In this document: positions 1 to 6,090 of the stretch, piece by piece | Layout: every line of letters begins with the position of its first letter | Position numbering within the stretch: the first letter of the stretch is position 1 | Origin: Dehalococcoidia bacterium | GTDB lineage: Bacteria; Chloroflexota; Dehalococcoidia; UBA3495; JAAXIE01 | NCBI GenBank assembly: GCA_012270525.1 | Contig: JAAXIE010000243.1 | Location: 1 to 9,628 of the forward strand | Length of the DNA stretch: 9,628 nt | Direction: 5' to 3' | Made by a program: the position numbers and the translations under genes | The notes under the pieces: model-generated | Told to the model about the DNA's origin: nothing | Databases searched by the model: none | What the model saw: the letters and a program-made list of their open reading frames with translations, nothing else

Positions 1-153
1 GCGGTCTTCAACCTTGCCGACCTCCGGGCCTGCGGCCCTGGGTCGCGCGTCGAAATTGGCACGGGCCACCTCCGGCGACACCTCGTTCACCGGAGGCAGC
101 CCCAACGACTCGACTATCTTAATGACTTCTGCTGCTTGTGGGTCCAATGCCAT
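1..153 (-). CDS. Alpha/beta hydrolase (HSL/esterase type), N-terminal part only
   Basis: Reads as 51 codons from an ATG at 153 and runs off the left edge with no stop. The peptide starts MALDPQAAEVIKIVESLGLP, continues with PPVNEVSPEVARANF and ends GPEVGKVEDR. This is the pattern of the N-terminal cap helix of hormone-sensitive-lipase-type alpha/beta hydrolases (LDP...G.PP....SPE.AR......P..V..VEDR), seen just before the HGGG-containing core. The catalytic Ser-Asp-His residues lie outside the window, so activity cannot be checked. By family these are carboxylesterases acting on short acyl or aryl esters, cytoplasmic; no signal peptide is present. A GAGG-type ribosome site lies 5-8 nt upstream and supports the start. 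It lies downstream of the hairpin at 219-249 and probably has its own transcription start, although I see no clear promoter. Family call is good; substrate unknown. Confidence 0.75.
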   Translation of the reverse strand, partial: MALDPQAAEVIKIVESLGLPPVNEVSPEVARANFDARPRAAGPEVGKVEDR

Positions 154-218
154 GTCGCACCTCGCTGTCCTGAGATTCCCATAGCTCCTGCAATCGCGTC
201 CCGGTCCATTGGGAGAAG

Positions 219-249
219 ACAGGCCCTGAGTGTTGCACCCAGGGCCTGT
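219..249 (-). terminator. Perfect 10-bp hairpin, probable terminator of the small gene at 272-423
   Basis: ACAGGCCCTG (219-228) pairs perfectly with CAGGGCCTGT (240-249). The 11-nt loop can add a 3-bp GTG/CAC inner stem. On the minus strand it starts about 23 nt after the stop codon of the small gene and is followed by CTTCTCCC, a pyrimidine-rich but not pure T tract. It lies 66 nt before the hydrolase start, so a leader role for that gene is the alternative. Confidence 0.5.
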
Positions 250-271
250 ACGCTCTACCGAATCACTCCGA

Positions 272-423
272 CTATCTGTCGCGATGCTCGGCCTCCTGCT
301 CAAACTCTTTCTCAATCTCGCGCCTCTGGTCGGCGGTAATCAGCTCAGCGCGCTTCAGCCGATTGAGAATATCACGGCGCCCCTTCTCTCTTCCCGTTTC
401 TTCAAGAAGACTTCAGCAAGCAT
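272..423 (-). pseudogene. Small charged 50-residue protein, broken by one missing base (real frameshift or sequence error)
   Basis: An ATG at 423 has a strong Shine-Dalgarno (GGAGGT, 7 nt away) and starts MLAEVFLKKREERR, which then meets a TGA after 22 codons. At the AAGGGG run (about 381-385) the reading moves naturally into the -1 frame: GRRDILNRLKRAELITADQ, then RREIEKEFEQEAEHRDR and a TAG at 272. That downstream frame has no ATG, GTG or TTG start of its own. Span is 152 nt, exactly one base short of 50 codons plus stop, as if a G5 run had lost one G. The restored product is all helix, rich in Glu/Lys/Arg, with no membrane segment. Its second half (IL.RLK.A.LIT..Q...IE.EF) superficially resembles the short helical SHOCT tail; I do not recognise the family. 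A perfect hairpin follows, which argues that this is a real unit. Homopolymer sequencing error, true decay, or programmed -1 slippage are all possible. Confidence 0.5.
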
Positions 424-652
424 TTCCGTTACCTCCACTATGCCGTACGAAAGTGGTGACGCTATGATAGCAAGAGGTTCCAGGCTGCGACCCGGTCTGG
501 ACCGTAATCGATACCCACAATCGACCTGTGGCAGTGGCATCGGCAATCGCGATGGCCAAGAATAGCACGAAAAGCAGAGCATATGCCGCCACGTACTTCG
601 TGGGATTGGTGCTACAGGACTGATTATGGGCCCGGCAGAGAGTGGTGTCCAC
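413..652 (-). CDS. Possible small single-pass membrane protein (doubtful)
   Basis: A 79-codon frame opening at a GTG. Residues 19-41 form a strongly hydrophobic stretch (YVAAYALLFVLFLAIAIADA), a credible transmembrane helix or uncleaved signal anchor, followed by a short polar tail with two scattered Cys. Against it: no ribosome site upstream of the GTG, no in-frame ATG, no recognisable family, and the distal half (SQPGTSCYHSVTTFVRHSGG) looks like low-information sequence. Its TGA overlaps the ATG of the small gene at 423, so translational coupling is conceivable. I list it because a 20-residue hydrophobic run is not common by chance, but it may be non-coding. Confidence 0.25.
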   Translation of the reverse strand: MDTTLCRAHNQSCSTNPTKYVAAYALLFVLFLAIAIADATATGRLWVSITVQTGSQPGTSCYHSVTTFVRHSGGNGNAC

Positions 653-719
653 ACTTGCCCACAGGGGACCGGGGCGCGATTCGTGTTGTAGGGGGTTGCC
701 TAGTGGGGCACTGAGGGTC
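424..719. other. Intergenic stretch upstream of the small gene
   Basis: About 300 bases between the small gene and the stop codon of the RutA-like enzyme. Apart from the doubtful membrane frame and an extended -10 box near 464-472, I see nothing convincing. Just after the monooxygenase stop there is only a weak 7-bp bulged hairpin (AGTG-CCC-CACT core) without a T tract, so that operon has no clear terminator. Confidence 0.4.
464..472 (-). promoter_or_regulatory. Extended -10 promoter candidate for the small gene
   Basis: On the minus strand TGC-TATCAT gives a TGn extended -10 (5 of 6 matches to TATAAT) with no good -35. The predicted start lies about 34 nt before the ATG at 423. Weak evidence alone; its placement is what recommends it. 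Confidence 0.3.
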
Positions 720-1829
720 CTACGTCTTCCTCAGGCCTGCCTGCACCATCAGGGGCAGCACCTTTTCGTTGAAGGTGGCCACGCCTGCTTCATAGTCCAC
801 CCAGTGTAGTGCGATGCCGGAGAGGCCGATGGCGTGCAGCTTCAGCAACTCGTCCACGATCATCTCCGGGGTGCCGACCAACGCGTAGCCTCCCCAGCCA
901 GCGATGAGTTCCCGGCGCATGTGCTGGATGCGTTCCGGGGGCATGCTCCGCTCGTTGCTGCCGTTGATCGCTGCGATGAGGCCGTCCACTGCTTCCCAGT
1001 CACCCTTCTCGTCGACGTAGTAACGCAGGTAGTCCTGGGCTTCTTTCTCCGTGTCACGGCACACGACGTATCCATGGTTCAGGATCCCCAGTTCCCTGCC
1101 GTACTCCTCGCGGGCCAACCGCTTGGTATCCTTTACCAGGTCCTTCATCACTTCCAGTTCGGGCATGGACTGGAAGCTGAAATCTGCGTGCTTGGCACCG
1201 AAATTTCGACCCGTATCCGATTGGCCTGCGTTCACCACCACCGGATAGGGTTTCTGCAGTGGCTTGGGTTGCAGGTGGGCCTTTCTGCTCTGGAAATACT
1301 GTCCCTCGAAGTTGAAGTCCTCTTCCTCTGTCCATAACCGCTTGACCAGGGTGAGCCACTCCTCTGTTGCCTCATATAACTCATCATGATCGATGGGGTC
1401 GATGCCGAACATGCAGATTTCGTCCGGCTTCTGTCCTGCCACCACGTTCAGGGCCGACCTGCCCCCAGCAATATGGTCCACGGTGCAACCCTGCTTCGCC
1501 GCGACCACCGGGTGGAAATACCGGATGTGCGAGGTGTACATCACTTGAATCTGCTTGGTGACGGCCGCAATCCCTGCCGCCCAGGTGAAGACCTCGAAGG
1601 ACTTGTCGTTGAACTCGACTTGGCCTCCGAAGCCTCGCCAGCGTCCCAATGGCAGCAGGAATTCCCACCCAGCATCGTCGACGGCTTGGGCCACCCGTAC
1701 GTTCTCTTCCCAGGTGGGGGTGAGGGTGCCTTCGGCGTGGGTGATTGCCGTGCCGCCGCTCACGTTGAGGCAGAAGATGCCCAGCTTGAAGGCGTTGTCG
1801 TTGTACAGGGGCAGGTCGTGGCGTTCCAT
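720..1829 (-). CDS. RutA-like flavin-dependent monooxygenase (luciferase-like family)
   Basis: A 369-residue enzyme of the bacterial luciferase-like superfamily, which uses FMNH2 from a separate reductase plus O2 to oxygenate its substrate in the cytoplasm. Length and pattern are closest to the RutA/SfnG/SsuD branch. Landmarks: F-VNVSGG region at 19-26, RGFGG at 65-69 (as in RutA), the AAKQ..T.DH..GGR..LNVV segment at 110-130, QPKPLQKPYPVVVNAGQSDTG at 187-207, and GAKHADFSF at 211-219. AGQSD.G...A..ADF.F is the RutA-type phosphate/FMN-contact region. In RutA the enzyme opens the uracil ring through a flavin-peroxide; the true substrate here is unknown and could be another cyclic amide or a sulfonate/sulfone. 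Start: ATG at 1829 with an AGAGAGG site 4 nt upstream. It is the second gene of an operon, 25 nt after the SDR stop. No RutB-F partners are present, so rutA itself should not be assumed. Confidence 0.85.
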   Translation of the reverse strand: MERHDLPLYNDNAFKLGIFCLNVSGGTAITHAEGTLTPTWEENVRVAQAVDDAGWEFLLPLGRWRGFGGQVEFNDKSFEVFTWAAGIAAVTKQIQVMYTSHIRYFHPVVAAKQGCTVDHIAGGRSALNVVAGQKPDEICMFGIDPIDHDELYEATEEWLTLVKRLWTEEEDFNFEGQYFQSRKAHLQPKPLQKPYPVVVNAGQSDTGRNFGAKHADFSFQSMPELEVMKDLVKDTKRLAREEYGRELGILNHGYVVCRDTEKEAQDYLRYYVDEKGDWEAVDGLIAAINGSNERSMPPERIQHMRRELIAGWGGYALVGTPEMIVDELLKLHAIGLSGIALHWVDYEAGVATFNEKVLPLMVQAGLRKT

Positions 1830-1854
1830 GGCTCCTCTCTTGATCGGCGGGACC

Positions 1855-2601
1855 TCAGGCCCGTATGACTGCTTGGGGCAACTCGATCAGCGAGTCGCCT
1901 TCCAATTGCAGCAGCTTTCCCGTGTCCTCCATCCCCAGCCGGGAAGCCATCACGAAAGCGTTGCCGACGTGATCGGGGCCGGGGAGTCTCTCCCGTACGT
2001 CTTCGGGGGCTTCTTCGGTGGCGATGGCCCGACCCGGAGAGATGGCTACCACACAGATGTTCCTCTCCCGTTCCTCCACCGCCACGAAACCGGTGAACTT
2101 GCGGATGGCTTCCTTCGATACGCCATACGGACTCGCTCCCACTCCCATCTGGTCGGGATCGGTTCCTCCGTAGAGGTTGATGATATGCCCTGCTCCCTGC
2201 CTCTCCATGTGGGGCAGCACGTGCTTGGTGCACAGGAAGGTGCCACCCAGGTTGGTGTCCATGACGTTGCTCCAGAAGGAGAGGTCCAACTCGGCAACCC
2301 GAGGCCAACGAGGGGCCCATGAGAAGTGTGTCACGATGCCAGCGTTATTCACCAGCGTATCGATGCGCCCATACCGGGCTACGGCGGTGTCGACCATCTC
2401 CCTGACGCTCTCTTCCCGCCGCACATCGACGTTCAGAGGCAGGACGTCGACCCCCAACTCGCCCGTCTCGCTGGCCACCAGGTCCAGGGAGTCGATATCG
2501 GCCAGGGCCAGCGAGTCGCCCGCCGAGGCGAAGGTGCGCGCGATGTGGCGCCCGATCCCACGGGCCGCTCCCGTAATCAAGACGACCTGGTTCTCCGGCA
2601 T
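1855..2601 (-). CDS. Short-chain dehydrogenase/reductase with a missing catalytic serine
   Basis: A 248-residue classical SDR, single Rossmann domain, cytoplasmic. TGAARGIG at 10-17 binds the dinucleotide; D35 after LALA suggests NAD(H) preference. NNAG is at 85-88, the structural Asn at about N117 (DTNLGG) and the YxxxK catalytic pair is Y159/K163. The residue that should be the catalytic Ser (second S of the usual I-V-N-x-S-S) is G145 in IINLYGGTD, with Y144 before it; T147 is the nearest hydroxyl. The enzyme may therefore be impaired, use another residue, or have a different chemistry. The C-terminal SPGRA (after which PG normally leads to T) is also slightly off. Start chosen at the ATG at 2601 with GGAGGAG 7 nt upstream, rather than the GTG 30 nt earlier. 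It leads the operon with the RutA-like oxygenase and probably oxidises or reduces that enzyme's substrate or product. Confidence 0.88.
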   Translation of the reverse strand: MPENQVVLITGAARGIGRHIARTFASAGDSLALADIDSLDLVASETGELGVDVLPLNVDVRREESVREMVDTAVARYGRIDTLVNNAGIVTHFSWAPRWPRVAELDLSFWSNVMDTNLGGTFLCTKHVLPHMERQGAGHIINLYGGTDPDQMGVGASPYGVSKEAIRKFTGFVAVEERERNICVVAISPGRAIATEEAPEDVRERLPGPDHVGNAFVMASRLGMEDTGKLLQLEGDSLIELPQAVIRA

Positions 2602-2652
2602 CGACGCGCTCCTCCACCTTGGCCCGATCACTGGGCCTTGGGTATTGGTGGA

Positions 2653-2681
2653 AGGCTAGCACCGGCCCCGAAGGCGGTCAA
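2653..2681 (-). promoter_or_regulatory. Sigma70-like promoter of the SDR / RutA-like operon
   Basis: Minus strand TTGACC (2676-2681), 17 bp, TAGCCT (2653-2658). The -35 matches 5 of 6, the -10 only 3 of 6. The predicted start near 2646 leaves a leader of about 45 nt before the ATG at 2601. Confidence 0.45.
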
Positions 2682-2714
2682 CTGATGGTCGTCGTCCCGC
2701 GTTTAGCACGGCAG

Positions 2715-2741
2715 GGGGGCAGACGCGCGTTGTCTGCCCCC
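2715..2741 (-). terminator. Perfect 10-bp GC-rich hairpin after the solute-binding protein gene
   Basis: GGGGGCAGAC (2715-2724) pairs with GTCTGCCCCC (2732-2741) across a 7-nt loop. It lies 48 nt past the stop of the binding-protein gene and before the promoter of the next operon on the same strand, the right place for a terminator. There is no T run on either side, so it could instead be a 3'-end stabilising or Rho-assisted structure. Confidence 0.55.
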
Positions 2742-2788
2742 TCTTCCAGCTTCCTGTCTCCTCCGTGATGGCCGCGGGCCACCATTCC

Positions 2789-4753
2789 CTAGCGGTGTGG
2801 TGCGTACTCCCAGTTGTTCAACCAGTCAACCACTCTCGGCATGACTTCCCATTCGCCGAGCCTGGGGCCGAGGGGAAAGATCTGCGGCTTGGTGTACAGG
2901 GGCATATCCAGCCCGTTGTCGAAGAACCAGCGTGTCGCCTCTGCCATCTTCCCCCAACGCTCGTCATCGTCCAGCAGGGCTTGGGACTCCTCGATGTACC
3001 TCTGGAAGGTGGGATGCTCCAGGCCCTGGTTGTAGCCGGGGTTGGCGGCGCTGAATACCGTCGACCAGTACCTGATGGGTTCCACCTGCGGGTTATCGCT
3101 GCGGGTATACATGCAGCGGGCGGTCCGGGCCACCAGGGTGGGCCTGAAGGCTGAGTGGGGCAGGTTGATCTGCTTGGTGTCGACACCTATCTGGGCCCAC
3201 ATGCCAGCCACCGCCTGACCTGCCTGGATCGCCTCGGCGGCCAGTCCCGGCCGGACGACCAGACACATGTCGACCTCGAATCCGCCACCCTGGTATCCGG
3301 CTTCGGCCAGCAGTTGCTCGGCCTTCTCTACGTCGTACTCGTATTCCAACTGGTCCAAGCCGAACTGTCTCATGCGGGCCTCGTGGCCCATCCACGTCAC
3401 AATATACGCAGGCTGTCCTTCACCGAAGGCGATGTTGTTTATCAGCTTCTGCCGGTCTATGGCATGCTGGAGTGCCAACCGGACCTTCCTGGCCTGCTCC
3501 CACTCTGCGCTGCCCTCGTCCCGGTCGCAGGAAATGTACACCGGCGTGCAGTCGCCGGCGTCGGCTCCGAGGGGATTTCCCACCTCACCCGCCAGCCTGG
3601 GAGCATAGTCGGTGAAGTACTGCGAGCCTGTCGGCATGATGCGGATCATGAAGGCATCGGCTAGGGTCATGAACTCCGTGCCGACTGGAGGGTTGTTCCT
3701 GATGGACTGGATCGATTCGGCACTGAACAGGGCGGTGTCCAGCCTGCCAACGGAGAAGTTGGCCAGCCGCGTGGACTCCTCCGCTATGTCCAGCCAGGTC
3801 ATCTCGGCAAAGGCGGGAGTCTGCCTCCAGTGGTCCTTCACCGCTTCCATGCGGCGATACTCCCCGCTCTTGAAGTCCACCATGTCCCACGACCCCGTTC
3901 CCACAGCCTCAAAGTTGGCCCGTTCCTCCCCCAGCGTCTCGTACTGCAACTTGCTGTTGAACGATAAGCCCGTATCCGGTTGCCAGCTACGCCAAGCTAT
4001 CTCAAAGGTGGGGGATGGCCGCTTCAGCTGCACCGTATACTGGTCGAGCTTGGTCAGCTCGCAGTCGTTGCAGAGATAAACCCGCTGGATGTCCCCGGAA
4101 GAACCGTGGACTGTGCCTTCCTCGACGATGCCGTTGATGTTGAACAGGAAGTCGTCGGCGGTGAATTCACCCCAGTTCTTGTGGAACTCCACACCCTGTT
4201 GCAGGTGGAAGGTGTAGACCAAGCCGGAAGGGTCCACTTCCAAATCCCGCACCAATCTGGGGATACGGGCCCCCTGGCCGTCCGAGGCGAACATCATCTC
4301 GTGGGTGGTTGTCCCCAGGAACTTGTTGTTCTGGAAGTCCTGGTTCTTGAGGACGAACGCAGGCGAACCCAACTCTGCCACCGAGAAGAAGAGGTGGCCG
4401 GTGGGCTCCATCATGGCAGGGCCAGGGGTTGACGGCATGGGCGTGGCGGCTGGGGTATCCGCAGCACTGGCCATAGCCTGTTGCACTATCGACTGGATTT
4501 CCGTGGCGCTCGGACCTTCAGTTGCACTCGGCATCGAGGCCGCCACTGCACTTTCAACCATCGCCTGTATATCGTCAGCACTGGTCTCCTGGCCTGCTGA
4601 AGCGGCTATGGCAGCGGCTACCGCTTCCTGGATCATGGCTTGATCGCTCGCCGCATCGGGAGTGGGGGCTGGAGTGGCCTCCTCTCCGCAGGCGACTACC
4701 AGCACGAGCAATAGTCCTGCGAGGAAAAGCAAGGTCTTGCACGTAACCATCAT
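2789..4753 (-). CDS. Lipid-anchored ABC transporter solute-binding protein, family 5 (peptide/oligopeptide type)
   Basis: 654 residues. Residues 1-21 are a lipoprotein signal (hydrophobic LLFLAGLLLVLVVA) ending in lipobox V-V-A-C with C22 as the lipidated residue. Residues 23-110 are an Ala/Pro/Thr-rich linker with three imperfect helical repeats (IQ..V..A.A.S, at about 41, 62 and 86). From about 115 the family-5 binding fold follows: R-P-L...L.VDPSGL.YTF.L..GV.FH at about 163-191, F.ADD at about 197-201, and the signature KVRLALQHAIDRQKLINN.AFGEGQPA at about 423-449. Cys pairs C228/C231 and C402/C409 could form disulfides. Family members capture peptides, opines, nickel or sugars outside the membrane. 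No permease or ATPase gene is adjacent, so it must work with a transporter encoded elsewhere. Start: ATG at 4753 (MMVTCK) with AGGAGGGGAG 8 nt upstream; the GTG 24 nt earlier overlaps that site and is rejected. Ligand unknown. Confidence 0.9.
   Translation of the reverse strand: MMVTCKTLLFLAGLLLVLVVACGEEATPAPTPDAASDQAMIQEAVAAAIAASAGQETSADDIQAMVESAVAASMPSATEGPSATEIQSIVQQAMASAADTPAATPMPSTPGPAMMEPTGHLFFSVAELGSPAFVLKNQDFQNNKFLGTTTHEMMFASDGQGARIPRLVRDLEVDPSGLVYTFHLQQGVEFHKNWGEFTADDFLFNINGIVEEGTVHGSSGDIQRVYLCNDCELTKLDQYTVQLKRPSPTFEIAWRSWQPDTGLSFNSKLQYETLGEERANFEAVGTGSWDMVDFKSGEYRRMEAVKDHWRQTPAFAEMTWLDIAEESTRLANFSVGRLDTALFSAESIQSIRNNPPVGTEFMTLADAFMIRIMPTGSQYFTDYAPRLAGEVGNPLGADAGDCTPVYISCDRDEGSAEWEQARKVRLALQHAIDRQKLINNIAFGEGQPAYIVTWMGHEARMRQFGLDQLEYEYDVEKAEQLLAEAGYQGGGFEVDMCLVVRPGLAAEAIQAGQAVAGMWAQIGVDTKQINLPHSAFRPTLVARTARCMYTRSDNPQVEPIRYWSTVFSAANPGYNQGLEHPTFQRYIEESQALLDDDERWGKMAEATRWFFDNGLDMPLYTKPQIFPLGPRLGEWEVMPRVVDWLNNWEYAPHR
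4460..4660 (-). repeat. Coding repeat: three imperfect 21-24-residue helical units in the lipoprotein linker
   Basis: Within the binding-protein gene the units read MIQEAVAAAIAASA, DIQAMVESAVAASM and EIQSIVQQAMASAA. The IQ pairs are spaced 21 and 24 residues apart. Each unit is preceded by a Ser/Thr-Ala acidic turn and followed by a Pro/Gly/Thr segment. The units are diverged at the DNA level, so the duplication is old or maintained by selection. Confidence 0.7.
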
Positions 4754-4838
4754 TGTCAAGGCTCCCCTCCTAGTCACGGAATGATTGGTATTCCCTTACT
4801 GGAGTAGTGCAGACGATGGTGAATCGCTGATATGGCGC

Positions 4839-4867
4839 ATCATAAATGCACGGCAATCGCCAGTCAA
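4839..4867 (-). promoter_or_regulatory. Sigma70-like promoter of the solute-binding protein gene
   Basis: Minus strand TTGACT (4862-4867), 17 bp, TATGAT (4839-4844): 5/6 and 5/6 matches. The predicted start near 4832 leaves a leader of about 80 nt. Confidence 0.6.
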
Positions 4868-4899
4868 CGAAGGTGCTGTGCCGTTCGCGTCTGCCAGCC

Positions 4900-4928
4900 T
4901 TGACACTGCGGCAGGGCAAACGAATAAT
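4900..4928 (+). promoter_or_regulatory. Sigma70-like promoter of the LuxA-type monooxygenase gene
   Basis: TTGACA (4900-4905), 17 bp, AATAAT (4923-4928): 6/6 and 5/6 matches. The predicted start is about 4935, only about 12 nt before the ATG at 4947, so the message would begin almost at its ribosome site. It supports the 4947 start, because the longer upstream reading frame would place the promoter inside the coding region. Confidence 0.6.
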
Positions 4929-4946
4929 GCCCTTCCGGGAGGTCTC

Positions 4947-6002
4947 ATGGATTTCAGCCTCGACCTGTTCCCAGTGGCTTATCCGGAACGCCAGAGCGGT
5001 GCTGATTACTTTCGCCAGTCACTCGACCTGTGCGAGATGGCGGACCGGCTTGGCTTCCACCGGGTGAAGGTCATCGAGCACTACTTCCACGCCTACGGCG
5101 GCTATACTCCGTCCCCAGCCACCTACCTGGCGGCCATCTCCCAGCGCACCGAGAAGCTGAGGCTCGTGACCGGGGCCGTTATCCCCGCCTTCAACCATCC
5201 CCTGAAGCTGGCTGGCGAACTGGCCATGGTGGACTGCATGAGCAACGGTCGACTGGACGTGGGGTTCGCCCGCGCCTTCCTCCCCCACGAGTTCGAGGCC
5301 TTCGGCGTGTCAATGGATGAGAGCCGCGCACGCTTCGAGGAAGGTATCGAGGCCGTGCTCAAGCTCTGGACCGAAGACGAGGTGGACTTCCAGGGGCGGT
5401 TCCATCAGTTCAATGGCGTAACATCCCTGCCCAAGGTGGTGCAGGAACCCCACCCGCCGGTGTGGGTGGCTACGGTGGCCACCCCTGAATCTTTCATCTG
5501 GACCGGCGAGCGGGGTTACAACCTCATGGTAGTCCCCTATCTGGGTGACTTCGGGGAACTGGCGGAAAACATCAACCTCTACCGCGAGGCGTACCGGAAG
5601 GCGGGCCACGGTGCGCAGGGCGGCATCATGATGGCCCTTCACCTGTATATCTCAGAGGACAGGAAGGCGGCTATCGCCGAGGCCCAAGGACCGATGGATG
5701 AGTACATACGGGCTTTCCGTGAGCCTGCCACGTGGTGGCTGCGGCGCCAGTCGGGGGACTACACCCGCTATGGCCGGATCATCGAACTGATCGACGCTCT
5801 CAACTATGACCGCATCGTCAACGAGACCCGGGCCCTGATCGGCGACCCCGACGACATCGAGAAACAACTCCGCTACCTGTACGAGGTCTTCGGGGACGTG
5901 GAACCCAGCTTTCAGGTCAACTTCAGCATGATCTCCGACGCCCAAGCGAAACGGACAGTGCAACTCTTTGCCCAGGAAGTGATGCCCCGCTTCGCCAGCT
6001 AG
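4947..6002 (+). CDS. LuxA-type flavin-dependent monooxygenase (luciferase-like family)
   Basis: 351 residues, TIM-barrel flavin monooxygenase using FMNH2 and O2, cytoplasmic. IEHYFHAYGGYTPSP at 43-57 matches the EHHF-E-G segment of bacterial luciferase alpha subunit; H45 corresponds to its catalytic His44. Further landmarks are HPLKLAGELAMVD..S.GRLDVGFARAF at 84-111 (Ala where LuxA has its reactive Cys106), F.VSMDESRARFEEGIE at 119-134, W-(x)8-F-G-R at 141-151, and PKVVQEPHPPVWVAT at 162-176. It belongs to a different branch from the RutA-like enzyme at 720-1829. The substrate could be a long-chain aldehyde, alkane, ketone or other organic; nothing fixes it, and light emission should not be assumed. 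No beta subunit or flavin reductase is adjacent. Start at 4947 with GGGAGG 4 nt upstream; the open frame extends 54 codons further up but crosses the promoter. Divergent from the binding-protein gene. Confidence 0.88.
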   Translation: MDFSLDLFPVAYPERQSGADYFRQSLDLCEMADRLGFHRVKVIEHYFHAYGGYTPSPATYLAAISQRTEKLRLVTGAVIPAFNHPLKLAGELAMVDCMSNGRLDVGFARAFLPHEFEAFGVSMDESRARFEEGIEAVLKLWTEDEVDFQGRFHQFNGVTSLPKVVQEPHPPVWVATVATPESFIWTGERGYNLMVVPYLGDFGELAENINLYREAYRKAGHGAQGGIMMALHLYISEDRKAAIAEAQGPMDEYIRAFREPATWWLRRQSGDYTRYGRIIELIDALNYDRIVNETRALIGDPDDIEKQLRYLYEVFGDVEPSFQVNFSMISDAQAKRTVQLFAQEVMPRFAS

Positions 6003-6053
6003 GATACCCGTCGTGTCGCCTTCGTTCTCCAGCCTGCAGTTGTAGTCCGCAGA

Positions 6054-6090
6054 AGAGAGGGCCTACCATCTCCAGCCGCCTCTCTATTTT
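6054..6090. terminator. Two-sided hairpin between convergent monooxygenase and VWA genes
   Basis: AGAGAGG (6054-6060) pairs with CCTCTCT (6079-6085) across an 18-nt loop and is followed on the plus strand by ATTTT. It sits 52 nt after the monooxygenase stop and 5 nt from the stop of the opposing VWA gene. The T run favours plus-strand termination; on the minus strand TCTTCTGC follows. The large loop lowers confidence. Confidence 0.45.

Noticed and set aside
413..415. TGA read as selenocysteine or read through, joining the membrane frame to the charged tail (same frame)
   Set aside because: No selenocysteine insertion hairpin is evident, and a strong ribosome site plus ATG at 423 gives a simpler explanation.
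720..1829. Naming the gene rutA
   Set aside because: RGFGG and AGQSD.G support kinship, but no rut partners are present and the NVVAGQ segment differs from the usual NLVTGW, so the substrate is not established.
1555..2322. A 255-codon plus-strand open frame opposite the SDR and RutA-like genes
   Set aside because: Its product shows no family pattern and it lies wholly antisense to clear enzymes. Long antisense frames are expected in GC-rich coding DNA.
3155..3664. Several plus-strand frames of 110-170 codons antisense to the binding protein gene
   Set aside because: No motifs, no ribosome sites, and the opposite strand encodes a complete family-5 binding protein.
4785..4946. Upstream in-frame extension of the LuxA-type monooxygenase from a TTG at 4785
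   Set aside because: No ribosome site there, the added 54 residues resemble nothing in the family, and the extension covers a good promoter. The ATG at 4947 has GGGAGG and begins at the first barrel strand.
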